DNA of 64,000 bases. It comes from Onchocerca volvulus. Its lineage: Eukaryota > Nematoda > Chromadorea > Rhabditida > Onchocercidae. The position numbers were made by a program, and so were the translations under genes. Under the pieces are notes generated by a model. It was not told where the DNA came from and made no database searches. It saw only the letters and a program-made list of their open reading frames with translations. The DNA lies in assembly GCA_000499405.2 (NCBI GenBank), contig HG738138.1, positions 14,509,208 to 14,573,207 on the forward strand, read 5' to 3'. Shown one piece after another: positions 12,806 to 25,993 of the stretch. The stretch's first letter is position 1. Every line of letters begins with the position of its first letter.

Positions 12806-15800
12806 TTATGATTTGTTTGGCTTTTCATTAACTGGTTTATCTCGCTCAACAGACTTTCTATTCGTTTTTTCAGCATCATTGTCACTATCAATTCTTTCAG
12901 CAGTAGATCTGAAATTTTTCTTATCTTTTTCCTCCTTTTCATCGATTTTCTTCAATTCGACCTCTATCAAATTTTCAAGCTCTGTCTTCCACCCCAATAA
13001 TTCGGCTAATTTCCAAGCACCATCATCTGTTTTGCCTTGCCAAAATACATCTCTAAAAAATGATTAGAGAATAGAATTATATTAATCGAAATAATTAAGA
13101 CAATACAAAATTGAGACAAATTATGATTTCAATGAAAAATTTTTAATATAAACATATTTTAGCTGGTTAGCTCACTTTTAATCTTTTCCTGAAATAAACA
13201 GTATTCATTCCGTTGTTAATCACTTTCATTCTGTTCTATTACTATCAAAGCAAACCTGTAGTTATCCTCACTGTGGTAGCATAAACCAGAATTACCACCA
13301 TAAGGGAAGAATGAACTCATATTGCGCCCAGCTTCCGTTAAATTGATCAATAATCGTGGCACATCATCATTAACTTCATCAACTAACCCTGCGAAAGGAT
13401 GTACGACGAGAGATGTTCCCATAATAATCAGAAGATCACATTTAGGAAAATCCTAAAAAGATCTCCTTTATTGACTTTCTGCAAACCAGCATGAATATGC
13501 GATTTAATATGAAGAAGCTGTCAATTATTTGCGCCTATTTTAAACCAAAATTTCAAATCAAGTGGACACCAACTTACACCAACTTTTACACAATTTGTCT
13601 ACTTCATACTTTTTAAAAGATACTCTGATTGAGTAAGTGAAAAATCGTGGAGGAAGATTTTCGCCAAAAAATACGATATCTGGCTTAACGATTCCACCGC
13701 ATTTATCGCAATATGCTACTTTGACATTTTCCACAAAAATTTTATCTGAAAAAATTTCGAAAGCTAATTCGTTCATTCAGCTCTCTTGCTTTTCCCTCAT
13801 ATTTTTTGAATGCTTGGAAATTTTGAGAATATCCCTTATAAGCGAATATCTCATATTTTTCTCTGACACATGAAACTGAAATGACTGGAACTACATTACA
13901 TTTTCAGTTCTTATTGATCAAGAGATGTGATCATACTTGGAGTTCTACTTTCAATTTCCAACTTTATTGGATCAAGTACTTTCAAAGCAAAAACATTTAC
14001 TCATTATCCAATTTAGATCAAATTTTGCACGACATGATAAACAAGTGCTTGTGTGATGACATCCATGCGCCGTCACCAACTTTTCTTCATTGATTCCTGT
14101 CACAAATTCCAAGGAATCAATATTCTGAAAGCACAAATAATTCTTTGAATAACTGTACAAGGGAAAACAGTATACTTGCTCTACTTTTAATGATATATTG
14201 AACCTTATCCTTTCCTTTATTCTTCCTTCACTTCTCTACCTAAAAATAATATCTGTTCTAGTAAACAACTCTAATTCATTCAGCTACGGTAGCTCCCCGT
14301 AAAAAAAGAATTCTTATAAGTAACCTGAACCGCAAATCATATAAGTAATGCTTAGCATCTCCATCATGTTAACTGCACTTGTATACTCGTTTGTTATGAA
14401 AACAGAAGTAGAAAAATATAATGAATAATGAAGATAAGCTGATATATCTGCCATCTGATGGTTACAATTAACTAAGGCGAAAAAATTAAGATACAAATCT
14501 GTATAAGAAGTTGAATGTATAAGCATGTAAGCATTATAACATAACTTCAGGTAAATGAAATGTAACAAACCTGTGTGTACCATCTTAACAGCAAACCTTT
14601 TTCATCCATTAGACGAATTAAATAATGACAAGGAGTAGGCTGAAAACACAGAAGTTACTTTGAAGTGGTAATCTTCCCTGAAATTCCATCTATCCTTGCG
14701 GTCAATAACATTTCCTTAGCATAATAATTAATGAAATTTCTTTGGATTACCCATCAAGCAAACTGAAACTTGATTTCTCAATGGAAACTCCTCAGAAAAA
14801 CGCAAAACTACTTCTGATTTTTTTCTATTTTTTTGAAGTTCCAGAAATTTCACCTTCAAATGTGATGGAAATAAATCTTTTGCTAATTTGTAGAATGGTT
14901 CAGGATGTTTCTTGAAATAGGAAATATCGAAAATTGCCATCGGATCCGGTAAATTGTATTGTGATACGTTGTCATATAAACCAGTGCCTGAATTTTATAA
15001 AAATTAAAATTACAAAATGTATATTGCATTCTTTCCTAAGACATTTGATGATCGAAATATGAATTGCTCAGCTTACTAAATTCTAGATTTATAAAAACAA
15101 ACAAGAATATTAAAAAACAAAATACAGAATGCTATAAATTATTATAAAATGACATAATCAGATATATTGTATGGGACATCTCCGGTAGACTGCAGTAAAT
15201 GATAATGTGCAAGGCAATTTACAGAAAAAATAATGATATTTCAAAAATAAAACATACAAGCATTGCATTTGTGAACAATATCGCAAAACAAAATTAGCAG
15301 ACCTGGACTTCGAAAATCCGGAACACCAGCGGATGTCGAAATGCCTGCTCCTGTTAAAACAATTATATTTTTAGCTTCAGATTTAATATATTCGGCGACA
15401 CCTTCCATTGTCAATGACGATAACTTTTGCTTCACATCTGAAAAAAAAAAAAAAAAAAAATTGGTTTCAAACCTAATTTCATGCCGTAAATCGTTTCAAA
15501 CAATAAATTTCATACAAAAAATATCCATTTATATCCCTTTTGAGATAAAACTATAACGAATCTCCCCAACAACATTTACTATCCCATGCATTTCATTTTG
15601 GACCATCTATAAGTTATTACTCAAAATATTTCATTTCAGACATATTTCGCAAGATAACCTTTTGATTATGATGCTTCAATTTCTGCTTTATTGGGTTAAC
15701 ATTTTTTGAATAAGCAGTAAAATAAATTGGATTCGCACAATAAATCTACTGTTATCAGCTTAAAAACATACTTTTTCCTTTTTCTTTCGTCGCTAATTGT

Positions 15801-15946
15801 CCTAATTTCGTGACCAACTTTTCGAGAATACTCGAGGAAGAACTGACTGAATTTTTATTATCCCTTGATTTCGAAGGCTCCATTAATGGTGAACTTTCAC
15901 GCTTATCCACTTTTTTTGGATCGCTGGTTGCTTGTTTTTCCCACAT
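12806..15946 (-). CDS. SIRT2-type NAD-dependent protein deacetylase (sirtuin)
   Basis: Class I sirtuin, which removes acyl groups from lysines using NAD. Eight exons in transcript order: 15946-15772, 15437-15303, 14987-14854, 14639-14571, 14124-14001, 13745-13624, 13452-13256, 13052-12806. All phases agree and give 400 aa; human SIRT2 has 389. Exon 2 carries the NAD-binding motif [17 protein letters not shown], followed by TGLYDN and [11 protein letters not shown]. Exon 4 ends WYTQ and joins NIDSLE to give the catalytic QNID motif. The catalytic His is in TAHGCHH. Zinc ligands are CLSC (exon 5) and CDKC (exon 6), then [27 protein letters not shown] and [11 protein letters not shown]...LAELLGWK. 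This order and wording match SIRT2 rather than SIRT1, SIRT4 or SIRT6. The C-terminal tail is Lys/Glu/Asp/Ser-rich. The start is uncertain: ATG at 15946 gives the length above, an in-frame ATG at 16060 exists, and a possible distal first exon is listed separately. Confidence 0.93.
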
Positions 15947-17131
15947 GTTGTCGCCTGTCGTATTGTTCTGAATAAGTAATTCATCTCTAATGACACAATG
16001 TTTTGATTCGGAGAAAGTGGTTATATTGTTCGACAGCAAATCAAAAAAAAAACGCTTCAAAATCTGCTATGATTTTTGGCTTTTACATGATCATCGATTT
16101 CATCTCTGCCTTAACATTTCCAGTTTTATTTTTCATTAACAAGGCAATTTACTATATTTCTTAACTTCCTAGTTATAAATCATTCATTAACAGATTAATT
16201 AACAGAATGAAACTTCACTTTCGTTCAATTTTTACTCAAGAATTCTCAAAATAAGTTTACATAATAAAGAAAAACTAGAGGTTCAATCACTTCGTAGAGA
16301 AGTTAGGAACTCTTAATGTAACAGAATGATTCTTAACAAGTCAATATTACATCAAGGTAATACACCAGAATTTCTCTTAATATTCAGAATCCTTTTTCCT
16401 ACTCTCGAATATGATTTCATCATGTCAAAAACTTTATTCAACATGCGGAAAATTTCTGTTTAACACATCTAAACTTTCTATAGAGGCTTCCTGACCATTT
16501 CACGTAGTAGTTCAAAAAACTTTGAGCTTATGTCAAGAATTATCCGAACAAATTTTCATTTACGAACTGAAGTGATACCTGTTTAGCTGGTGAAAATGAA
16601 GAAAGAGAACAGAAAATCTGTCGAAAACTCAGCAATCCAACGCTGCAAATTCTGCAAAATTGCAGTTGCATTAACGACAAGAGTACGTGATCTGATTTAA
16701 AAATGCGATAACAGAAATGACGAATGGAAATGATTAGAAGGTGATAAAAATTAATGGAACTTTTAAATGACACCAAAATTCCTGATTTTCGGAGAATTGA
16801 AGAATCGAAAATTCGAGCAAAGAGTTGGCTCAATTTTCGATACAACTTTTGAAGAAAATTTAATCAGCACTTATGCTACTCTAATAGCTTTCATCACAGA
16901 AAATGATTATTGCATCCATTATCAAATCCTTGCGTCTTCTAACTGTTCGGATTTTGGATCATAAAGATAACATTCAGAATGATAATTGTGATATGATAAT
17001 TCGAAGATATCGAAAGAAAAGTGGGAAACAGAAAGCAATTACACTGATAAATATGGACTGTCATTTCAACAATTTATTCAAAGATGTCAAATAAAAATAT
17101 CGAAAAAAAGAAAAAGACGGAAAAGGCTTAC

Positions 17132-17189
17132 GGTAATTCTCGTGACTTATTGCAGCAAGTTGCACACCATATAGTTGACAATCTAGCAT
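17132..17189 (-). CDS. possible alternative first coding exon of the sirtuin gene
   Basis: A minus-strand frame from ATG at 17189 reads MLDCQLYGVQLAAISHENY and then reaches a consensus donor (GTAAGC) in phase 1. Phase 1 would join an acceptor (CATTAGAG) at the sirtuin first coding exon, giving ...NYHELLIQNN...MWEK in frame. Phase agreement and the donor are the only evidence; a chance frame is quite possible. Confidence 0.25.
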
Positions 17190-18063
17190 TGCGATAGCAC
17201 ATGCAGGTAAATAGAGAAATTGGAAGTTAAAAGCAGAAAGTGAAATTACACTTTCTGAGGGCCTTTTCTATTATGCGTGTGCGCCCTTCTCTATTATCAC
17301 ATCAGCTCTTCCAAACTAAATCAATTTTTTTTTTGAAAAATCTGAGCTCCCGGTTTCGGGTGATATGAATAAAACTGTATTTGAGAATTAGAAATTAAAT
17401 GAAGATATTCATAACTTAGTTCCATAATCAACAATTACGTGTAATGATCGAGAATTGAACTTGATATGTTTTAAAAAACTTGTATAAGAAATCATTGAGT
17501 TTAAAATTCAATTCAAAAATGAGGATTAGTTCCAAAAACTGAAGTTTAAAGATGTAGAAATAATCACAAGAATCAACAACCTTCCTTGCTTCCTTTTCAT
17601 TCTAAAATTAATCGTAAAATTGGTACCTCTATCATTAAGTCGTTTCGTCCGCTTCACTTCATAAATTAAAAGATGAAGTTTGCAGTCTTTGAAAATTAGG
17701 TTTTAGGTATGTAAATTTACTTTTTCTTTGAAACTTCATGTATTTCATAGCATATTCAAGAAGTATCGGAACAACCGAATACCGGGAAGTGATCGTTTGC
17801 TCGTAATGCAAATGATTAACAATATTTTTGCATGTACAGTCATTTCCTGTTAACTCTAATCTATGCCATAATCTAATAAGAAATGCATAGCTGAATCGCA
17901 CTAACAAAGGTGCTGTTGTATTGCGCGGTCAATCCTCCCTCTTCTACCATGTTCAAACAATTCGTACCAAACGAGTCGTTTGTTTTACGTCCCAGTTATT
18001 TAAAATTCCCCTATTACCCCCTTTTTTATTATATTAATAATTTTACCATTGAATTTGCTTTAT

Positions 18064-18165
18064 TGATGCGATATTTGTAACTGTCATGTGAAATCTCGCG
18101 TTATCATGTTTTACTGATGCAGTATTTATAATTGTCGTGTATAATCCAGCGTTATCAAATCTTTC
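18064..18165. repeat. imperfect 51-bp tandem duplication
   Basis: Two adjacent copies, 18064-18114 and 18115-18165. Both begin TGATGC, share GTATT/ATATTTGTAA-like and TGTC.TGTGAAATC-like blocks and contain GCGTTATCA at the same offset. They differ at roughly a quarter of positions. Confidence 0.75.
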
Positions 18166-19030
18166 TAATAATAAAAGGTTTAATTATCCAAGTTTGAGAT
18201 TCGACCGTGCCACGAGACAATTTTCCGGACAGGAACAGTATAAATCATATGCTGCAGAACTTTTGCTATTGAGTGGATACGGATGGTTTGGATCTGATAT
18301 GATTTCTGGTCAACATATAATCTCTCCGGTTTATCTCGAAAAATGCCAAATCGAATATCTGGAGAATGCGACGTTGTATCCACTCATTCACATAATTTGA
18401 TAGTTCACACGTTTAACTTCGAAAAAAATAACATAAATCGTTATCCATTACGAACAAATAATAAATTGAAAATTTTTTAGAACGTGATTTTGAAATTTTA
18501 AGATTATGTCAAGCATATAAACTAAATCTAAATTTCCCTTCTGAAAGAAAATTTAGATATCGACTTCAAAATGGATAATATCATCTGAAAACAGCTATAA
18601 ATTTTATTCCAAACTGAAAGAAATATAACTTCCATCTATTCATTAATTTTCTATATCTCATTTAATCTATGAAACCGTCTATCTGGTGGAATTATGACTA
18701 TGAGATGAATAATTCAAATGTATCCTGATAACTTTTATTGGAACTAAGGGACTGAAAAGTTGACGACAAGTAAGAAATATAAGTAAAATAAATACACAAA
18801 TTTAGTTTTCCAATTTTGCAAAAAATAAACTCCTGATTAAAATTCGCTTCATCTTCGGGTTTGTGAAAATTTTCTCGAAAATCCCAAGATATCTTGTGCT
18901 CTGATATTCATGATTTCCCTCTTCAATTAAAGAAACCTTGAATCAGAAAAAAAAAAAAAAAAAAAAAAGTTCCGATGCTTTTATGAATCAAATGTTTGCA
19001 TGAGATCATACAGAAAAGTACTAGGGATTT

Positions 19031-22000
19031 CTAATCACATGATGTCAGCTTCTCGAAATAGGATGCTTCTTGCGCATTTAATAGTTTTGATCTGAAAAAA
19101 GAAAAAAAGAAAAAACTAAAATTACTATTTGTAATCATTTTCTATCAAAGAATTACTTAAAAAAAAAATTACTATTGATCAACAAATTTCAAGAATTACA
19201 TACATTGAACCTTCCGGAAATGTGAAGCGCATACGATTCAATGCCATTGTGATCGAAGTCAAAAGAGGTACACATGTCTTGTTTTGCCATTCCTTATTCT
19301 GAAAAAATGGTCCTGTCCTCAAGATATTAAGGCATTTCGCAAACATTATTATAATTCTCACTACATATCGAATTTATATATATATTAATGTCTCTTATTC
19401 TTGTAGTGGATTTTTTCTTTTAAATCCTAATTTTATATCCTCATAATCTTGGTCTTCTTCAAAAAGTTTGAATTTAAGGCGAAAGAAATACTAATATATA
19501 TGTGAATAGCGAAGATGGGGAAAAAATGATAGGGAACAAGCACTGGAACGATGTGAAATTTTTGCTCACTTGAGAATTTCTTACAGAATCTCTAACAAAA
19601 AGGATACTGAAAATCTTCAAAAAATATAGCGAGAAATCTTTATAAAACTATTCTTATATGATTATTCTAGTTGACAGACGCAAAACGAATAGCTCTTGTT
19701 TCAATAAGTTTAGTACCCAATATGATCTTCCTCAGTGAAAAAAGATAAGAAAATTAATCAAGAGAAATACCAACCTTCTTAACGGAACGCATATACCTTT
19801 CGAGATTACTGCAGAAATTAAGTAATACCAATACTATTTGATGCAAATCTTTCTGTACCACGCCGAAACGATCCTCATTCAAAGATACGCAGACAAGTGC
19901 CGATACACCTAAATAACTGATCAAAACTTTCCGCCTAACTAGTAATATAATTCAAAAAAAGAACATATTCTTTCCTTCCTCTCTCAGGCATCTAATCTTC
20001 CGGAGAAGGTAGGATTCGAAATTTTTATCTAGTGTCAGATTTCAATTTTGTTTAAAAATTAGCGGTAAATATTAATTTCTAAAAAGATTACTATTGTATA
20101 TTGATGCCAAGCTGAAGCCATAACATGTATACGAAATTACAAAAAACGCTATCAGCTGGCCATTTGATAAGTATAATTTGATAAAATGGTATGCAACTAG
20201 ACATTACTAATTTCGTTTTGTAGATTTCCATACTATGCCACTGTCAAGAGATAAAATCCGGAGAATGGCTGGACTACAGAATGATGGTTTATTCAAAATC
20301 TCAAACCATAATGTTCGTTAAATTAAGAACCGAATTAATGCAGCAGAGAAAAAAGGAGAAAAACTTCCAATAAACTAACTTTCTATCGCGAGAATGCCAA
20401 CATAGACATCGAAGAATGAAACAATATGATGATCGACATGAATAAGAAATTTAAATTTATCCAAGAAGGATGGTAATTTATTTGCAAGATCAGCATGCAA
20501 AGAATTCTTACTCTCTTTCCGCAAATTCCTAGGTAACAAACGCTGGCGAATACCATCTGGAAAATAATATTTAACAAATTGAAAATGGGAAGTTTTTCAA
20601 TTAACAGATCAACAGTATTCCTTTTTTTTTTTTCATCCAATACATCATTGGTAATTGAGAGAATCTCATACTGCAAAATTACAAGAATCATTTTCAAGTG
20701 AAGAAATAATCTCGAAATAATCTATTAATTTTTAAACAAATTCTATGTTCTAGTCTCCATAAGTGTACTAATCAGAAAATCAGTTAAATAAATAGCTAAA
20801 GCACTTGCATCATAATGTTTGTTATGAGTGGATTAATGAATAATAAATAATTAATTTAAGAGATCGGATTAATTTATTTCAGTTTTTTTGATTTTTTCGG
20901 TTGATATTTCATAGAAATAAAAAATGGAATAAAATACCTTTTTGCCAAGCAATTTGACCCAAAATAGCTGGATGATTACTATCTGATGATGACAGTAAAG
21001 GAGCGTTCTAAACAGAAAATCCATTACTTGAATTAATGATATAGCGTAACTTTTTCTGAATAATATAAAGAAATGCAAAATTTGATTGCCAAAAAGAACA
21101 TAGTCAAATAGCCTCAATCAACTGATTTTTTTTTTTTCAAATTAGTCAATTTTAGATAATTTCATATACTGTCATCATATTGTTATTCTGAATTATTGCA
21201 AATAATAACATATTTGTCTGCGATATGTATTCAGTAATAATAAAGCCAAAATTAAGGAGTAATATACATAGAAAACCTTACAACACTTGCAAATGTTTCG
21301 GATCGAATCCGATCATTTTCATTTTCAAACTGCAGACTTAAATACTGTATCTGTCGCAAGCATGAAAGTTTTACAGCATTCCAGTTCCGAGGATGACCAC
21401 CTAAAGTTTTCATGAAAGTTTCCTTTGAGTATTGTAAATTGATTTTTTGAAAAGCTTAGTAATTTTAGTTGAATTAATTCTTCCTACTACAGCATGTAGA
21501 GATAAAAATGTTTCGATGGCTCATTCTAAATAGGATTATAAGCTCAAAATTGCATAAGTGATTCATCTTCTTCGTTATTTGAAAACTGTAGCTTATAACT
21601 TAACTACTAAATAGTTAAGGATTTCTAATTAACTTCTAATAAAATTGAACCCCTTGTTGTCAAAGACAAAGAAATACCTGGTTGACTTAAGGAGAAAATA
21701 ATTTGACGACGACGGTGACATGCAGCACTTAATGATCGCAAATTCCAAAATGCGAAGGCCTGGAGAACGGAAAAAAATAAGGATTCAAAAACTACTCTAT
21801 TAAGATAGAAAAATTTATTTTGATCAATTCAAAATAACCTTTATGATGCCATTAGATTCAAGAGCATCCATCAACGTTCTTTGTTCTTCTGGTGTTGGAT
21901 TCAATATAGCATGGGGTGGTGGCATCGAGAATTCATAATTCTGAAAAATGAAACAAACGTTAGACTGAGACTTTACTTATAACAGATTTCTCCCACTAAT

Positions 22001-24892
22001 TTAAAGCGGATAACAAGATTTTAGGACACCAAAAGATTGCGAAAAAACTACCTGAAGAACGAAGACCTTGATTAATCCTACAGCAATATGATGCAAAATC
22101 AAATGAACCATCAAAAGTACCGAAACACTGAAGTACAGAGGGATGTCAAAAAGATTTCGAAACAATGACAATCCAAATAACGGTAAGCCTGAAAAAGACA
22201 GATTTCCAGTATCGAAATGAATATAAATTGAAAACTTCGTTTCCATCTACCTTTATATCAAAGAGATTTTGAATCCAAAAAACATAACAATGTCAGTAAA
22301 GTTAAAGGAAACTCAAGAAAATCGAATAATATTAACCGAATAACTAATTCGAATTAATCTAAAATGAAATTCTCAATATGAGAAGAACAAATAGCAAGTA
22401 ATAAAAATAAAAATAAAAAAGAAAATTAGGTTACCAGAAGTCACTACAAACAATGCGGCCCATTTCAAAATCTGAGAAAATTTTGTATTCAGAATACTTT
22501 TAGTTGCTGGTATTAAAACGAAATTAAATTGCATATGGGGCGGCATCTGAAATCTATTAAAATTGGAACTATGAGCATTAATGCTTCCCAATTAAAACAT
22601 ATAAAGAATCACCAAATAAAGACTTTTAATGATGATTTTATCTAAATAAAAATTCTAAAAAAACTTGGAAAGAAGAATTTTGGCAACCTAAATTTAAGCA
22701 AGCATGAAAGGACAAATGATATAGGAAAAAAAACCAAAGTAAAATGCATCCATTTTGTCAATCAGGTTATTGTTACAACCTTTTACTGTTCTTTCATTTT
22801 TATGTATTTACAACTTCTTCTAAGCATGCAAAAAAATTCATTACATATCTTCTTAAAAAAGCAAAAATAAGTGTAATGAATTATTCATGAAAAAACATAT
22901 AGCAAAGAGATGACAAGGAAATAACCTTTAAAAAAAAAAAAGAAAACAAGATTATAGCGAAGATATATAAAAACTCAATGAAAAACTTTAAAAAACCATA
23001 CTTCAATAACTGGAAATACCAATCGATGATTTCTGCGGAATACTTCGTGAAAAGTGACTACAGCTTGTGCAACAATCAGCAAATAAATGAAGAATCTAAA
23101 ATATTTCTGATTTAATTTAAATGCTTCACTTTTCGATGTTTTAGGCTCTCTAATATATAATAAAACCTTGCTAACCGATAAAACAGAATATAGAACTTCA
23201 AATTATATCATTTTGCATAAAGTCATTTAGCTGATATCATCTGAACTGCACTTAATTTTTTGAAGAAAATTAAAAATTCATGTCACTTGCACATAGAAAA
23301 AATAGTTCATGAAAATACCTCGAAAATTCAGGAGAGTTCGAACCCACTGACAAGCAAACAATCTGCGAAAGGGCAGTATTCAATGAACCGAAATAAATCA
23401 GCCATGAGCGTATAGATTTGCAAGAGAACCTACAAAACAAAAAACATTCAACAATTTGAAAATAACACGAAATCCTAAAAGATTTTTTAAAAGAAATGAA
23501 GAAATTTTTTCGTACCGAAGTCCAGAATACCGGATACATCAAAATATCGCTTCCATAACTCAACTCTATTTCTCATTATCAAAAAGTTATAACGAAATTT
23601 CATAACATAATTTCTCCGGTAGAATCATAATTTTTTTTTGAAAAATCTTGAAAAATTAAAACAGTTGAAAAACCTGTCTTCGTTATCAAAACTTAATACG
23701 AAAAATGCGAGCAAGGCAGCATGGATTGCACCGAAAATTGCAAAGAGTATTGCATATATGGAACTTCGAAATGAAAATAACAACAACGAACAATCTACAA
23801 ATACTTCAATTAAATTTTCTTTAAAACATGTAATTAATTTATTAATGATGATAATCCATTATAGCTCTTTCGATGATTGCTTAATTATAGACAGATTAGA
23901 AACAAATCTTAAATGTATTTTCAAGAGGATACCACCTAGCAGCGTAAGCGTGAATGACATCAAGTATTAGACGCATTAACATAGCACTTATCAGGGGTAT
24001 ACCAGTACGAAAGATGTACAGAATTCTTAAAAAATTCCAACACTCTAATAGGTATAAAGATTTGCAAAAAATTCAGCAAAATCTAAATTTTTTGAGACTC
24101 TACAGCCCATAATTTTGCTTCTTATTTAGTAACAAATCAAATTAACCAGAAAAGGTAGTAAAAAAATTTCATATATTTGATGATTTAGATAAGCATTTCT
24201 AAACAAATGAAAAAATTAAAATTTCAAAATTTACCTTACCTAAAACTGCTTGAATAGGATGCAACAACGAAATCTGCAAAATGCATGCAGCAATAAAGTA
24301 CACAGCGACACAGTATAGTCCAAAACAAATAATAGCCTTCAAGATTCGCAGGAAAATCTGAAATTAAATTTTTAACTATTCTGCGCTGCACAAGACAGCA
24401 CTTCAAATCTCATAATGAATACTCTGATTTAATCACGAAAGATGGGATACTAATTACAATTAATGTAATTACAATAGTATTTATTTTTTGGTGAATTCCA
24501 TTAATAATTTCTGGCATAAAATTCATCCATTCAGAATTTTTGCAACAAATTCAGCAAATATTCTCAAAATCACAAAAAATCGAAAAATAAAATATTGATG
24601 AAAACAGAATAATAACAAATACGCTTACAATATGCTGAAACCATTTTGATATAGAATCAGATGAGATCTGAAGCTTCTGATGTAACTGCTCCGATGGTTC
24701 CGAATAACAACAGCTCAATTGTTGTTTTTGATTATCGGTTGAAGGTGACACCAAAGATGGTGATACTGGAGTGAAATCGTGAAATCGTTCAGCCATTGAA
24801 ACCATATCAATATCATCTAATTCCTGAATAAACCTGGACACAATTAATACATCTTTCCTTCTTTTTTTAACAAAAATTTCTGTATCGCTCAT
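19031..24892 (-). CDS. npp-22: NDC1 transmembrane nucleoporin
   Basis: Integral nuclear-envelope protein that anchors nuclear pore complexes. Sixteen exons in transcript order: 24892-24629, 24357-24240, 24044-23936, 23763-23674, 23429-23319, 23095-23002, 22546-22435, 22188-22052, 21940-21839, 21759-21678, 21400-21282, 21007-20938, 20556-20380, 19908-19775, 19298-19204, 19091-19031. Every junction keeps phase and the product is 624 aa; human NDC1 is 674. The N-terminal half is hydrophobic with several membrane segments. Family landmarks: LLHPIQ after the first membrane segment (about residue 120), FSLSQPGGHPRNW (about 400), the C-terminal LNEDRFGVVQ (about 540), and LLNAQEASYFEKL near the end. 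A serine-rich N-terminal stretch of about 80 residues precedes the first membrane segment. The donors AAAG/GTTGGT and AAA/GTTAGT are weak but phase-consistent. It lies between SmD3 and the sirtuin gene on the same strand. Confidence 0.93.
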
Positions 24893-25993
24893 CCATTAAC
24901 AAATCAGATACAAAAGAGAAAGCTACAATTTTTATTTAGGAATGTCGAAGAACTGAAACTTTCTTAGGAGGAGATAGATTAGATTCTGAAGATATTTATA
25001 AAAAGAATAGATATTCAACATTTGATAAGCATGCTCTGACCAATACCTCTGATTCGCATTTCGAGAATACAAAGTCTTTCAGAACTACTCAAAAAATGAC
25101 AATTATATCTGGAAAAATTCGGGACAACGACTTCTAATGGCGGGGTTATCGGATATTTGGAGAGAAACAGTATCGATCATTGGTTGTTAGGGATTTTTCT
25201 TTTCTTTTCGACTTCTCTAAATTCCTTTTCATTGAAAGTTGATTTATTCATCTCAACCACTATCAGTTAGTTCCATTGCCCAGTAATTTGAAAATGCAAG
25301 TCACTGCGAGCAGAGGAAGCCTCACAGGGATTTAGCAAATAGGGTTGTGGCTTCCGAAGATTCTACAACTGATTTTTTCCGATTTCTCGTTTGCAAACAG
25401 ACAAAACTTATTCTGTCTATCAGCAGCGACTGGAACGAATTGTTACAACTATTACCTATCGCTAATAAGTTAAAAATGCAAAAGTTGCCATCAGCCTGGA
25501 AACTTTAATACTTCCAATATATCCTTTTATGGCAATAATTTCGATAATAACGACTTAGTATTAGTCTGGGAAAAAATGTATATGCCTTTAGACAGGTAGA
25601 ATACTCTTAAATGAAAAACACGATTTTTTCAAAAAATACATTTATGCAAATAAGTAACAACACAATAATTGAAGTACAACACTTGAAAATTCTTCAAATC
25701 CAAACTCTTTTTTAAGAAACGCTCAAACATAGCTGTAATTTCAAAAGATGCTACTAACAGAAAATTAATCAGTTTATGTAACAGTTATGTAAAAAACTCT
25801 CATACATTCATGTAAAAAATTTCCACATCTCCCATTTCTTCACATCACATCAAGTTCTGAGAAAATCGATTATCTTCAAACGAATAAAAACTGCTTGTCA
25901 AAGCGATCATTTTCGGAAAAAAAAAAGAGCGAACAAGAGAAAAAAAGAACCGACGCAAAAGCAAAATTATAAAATATGAAAAGGACCAATGGA
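24893..25993. other. spacer between SmD3 and NDC1 genes
   Basis: About 1.1 kb of non-coding DNA between two minus-strand genes. It would contain the SmD3 3' UTR and either an NDC1 promoter or an operon intercistronic region. I saw no family-like coding block and no strong motif. Confidence 0.5.

Larger units (their letters stand above)
15947..19030. other. region between the sirtuin and NDC1 genes
   Basis: About 3.1 kb with no recognised protein family apart from the possible first exon at 17132-17189. It holds a poly-A run at about 18948-18968 and the 51-bp duplication at 18064-18165. A slightly GC-richer patch at 18140-18400 is open on both strands, but neither translation resembles a family I know. 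This region should include the sirtuin promoter or trans-splice region and the NDC1 3' UTR. Confidence 0.5.

Noticed and set aside
18137..18400. Overlapping ORFs on both strands in a GC-richer patch
   Set aside because: Neither translation resembles a known family and no splice signals frame them.
20570..20672. Minus-strand open frame (YEILSITNDVLDEKK...) that looks like an NDC1 exon
   Set aside because: Its phase does not fit either neighbour. Exon 21007-20938 (phase 1) joins directly to 20556 with the correct frame, so this is intronic.
23521..23566. Minus-strand block reading YGSDILMYPVFWTS between NDC1 exons 4 and 5
   Set aside because: Including it breaks the frame into the next exon. 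Joining 23674 to 23429 directly keeps phase and a sensible membrane-protein length.
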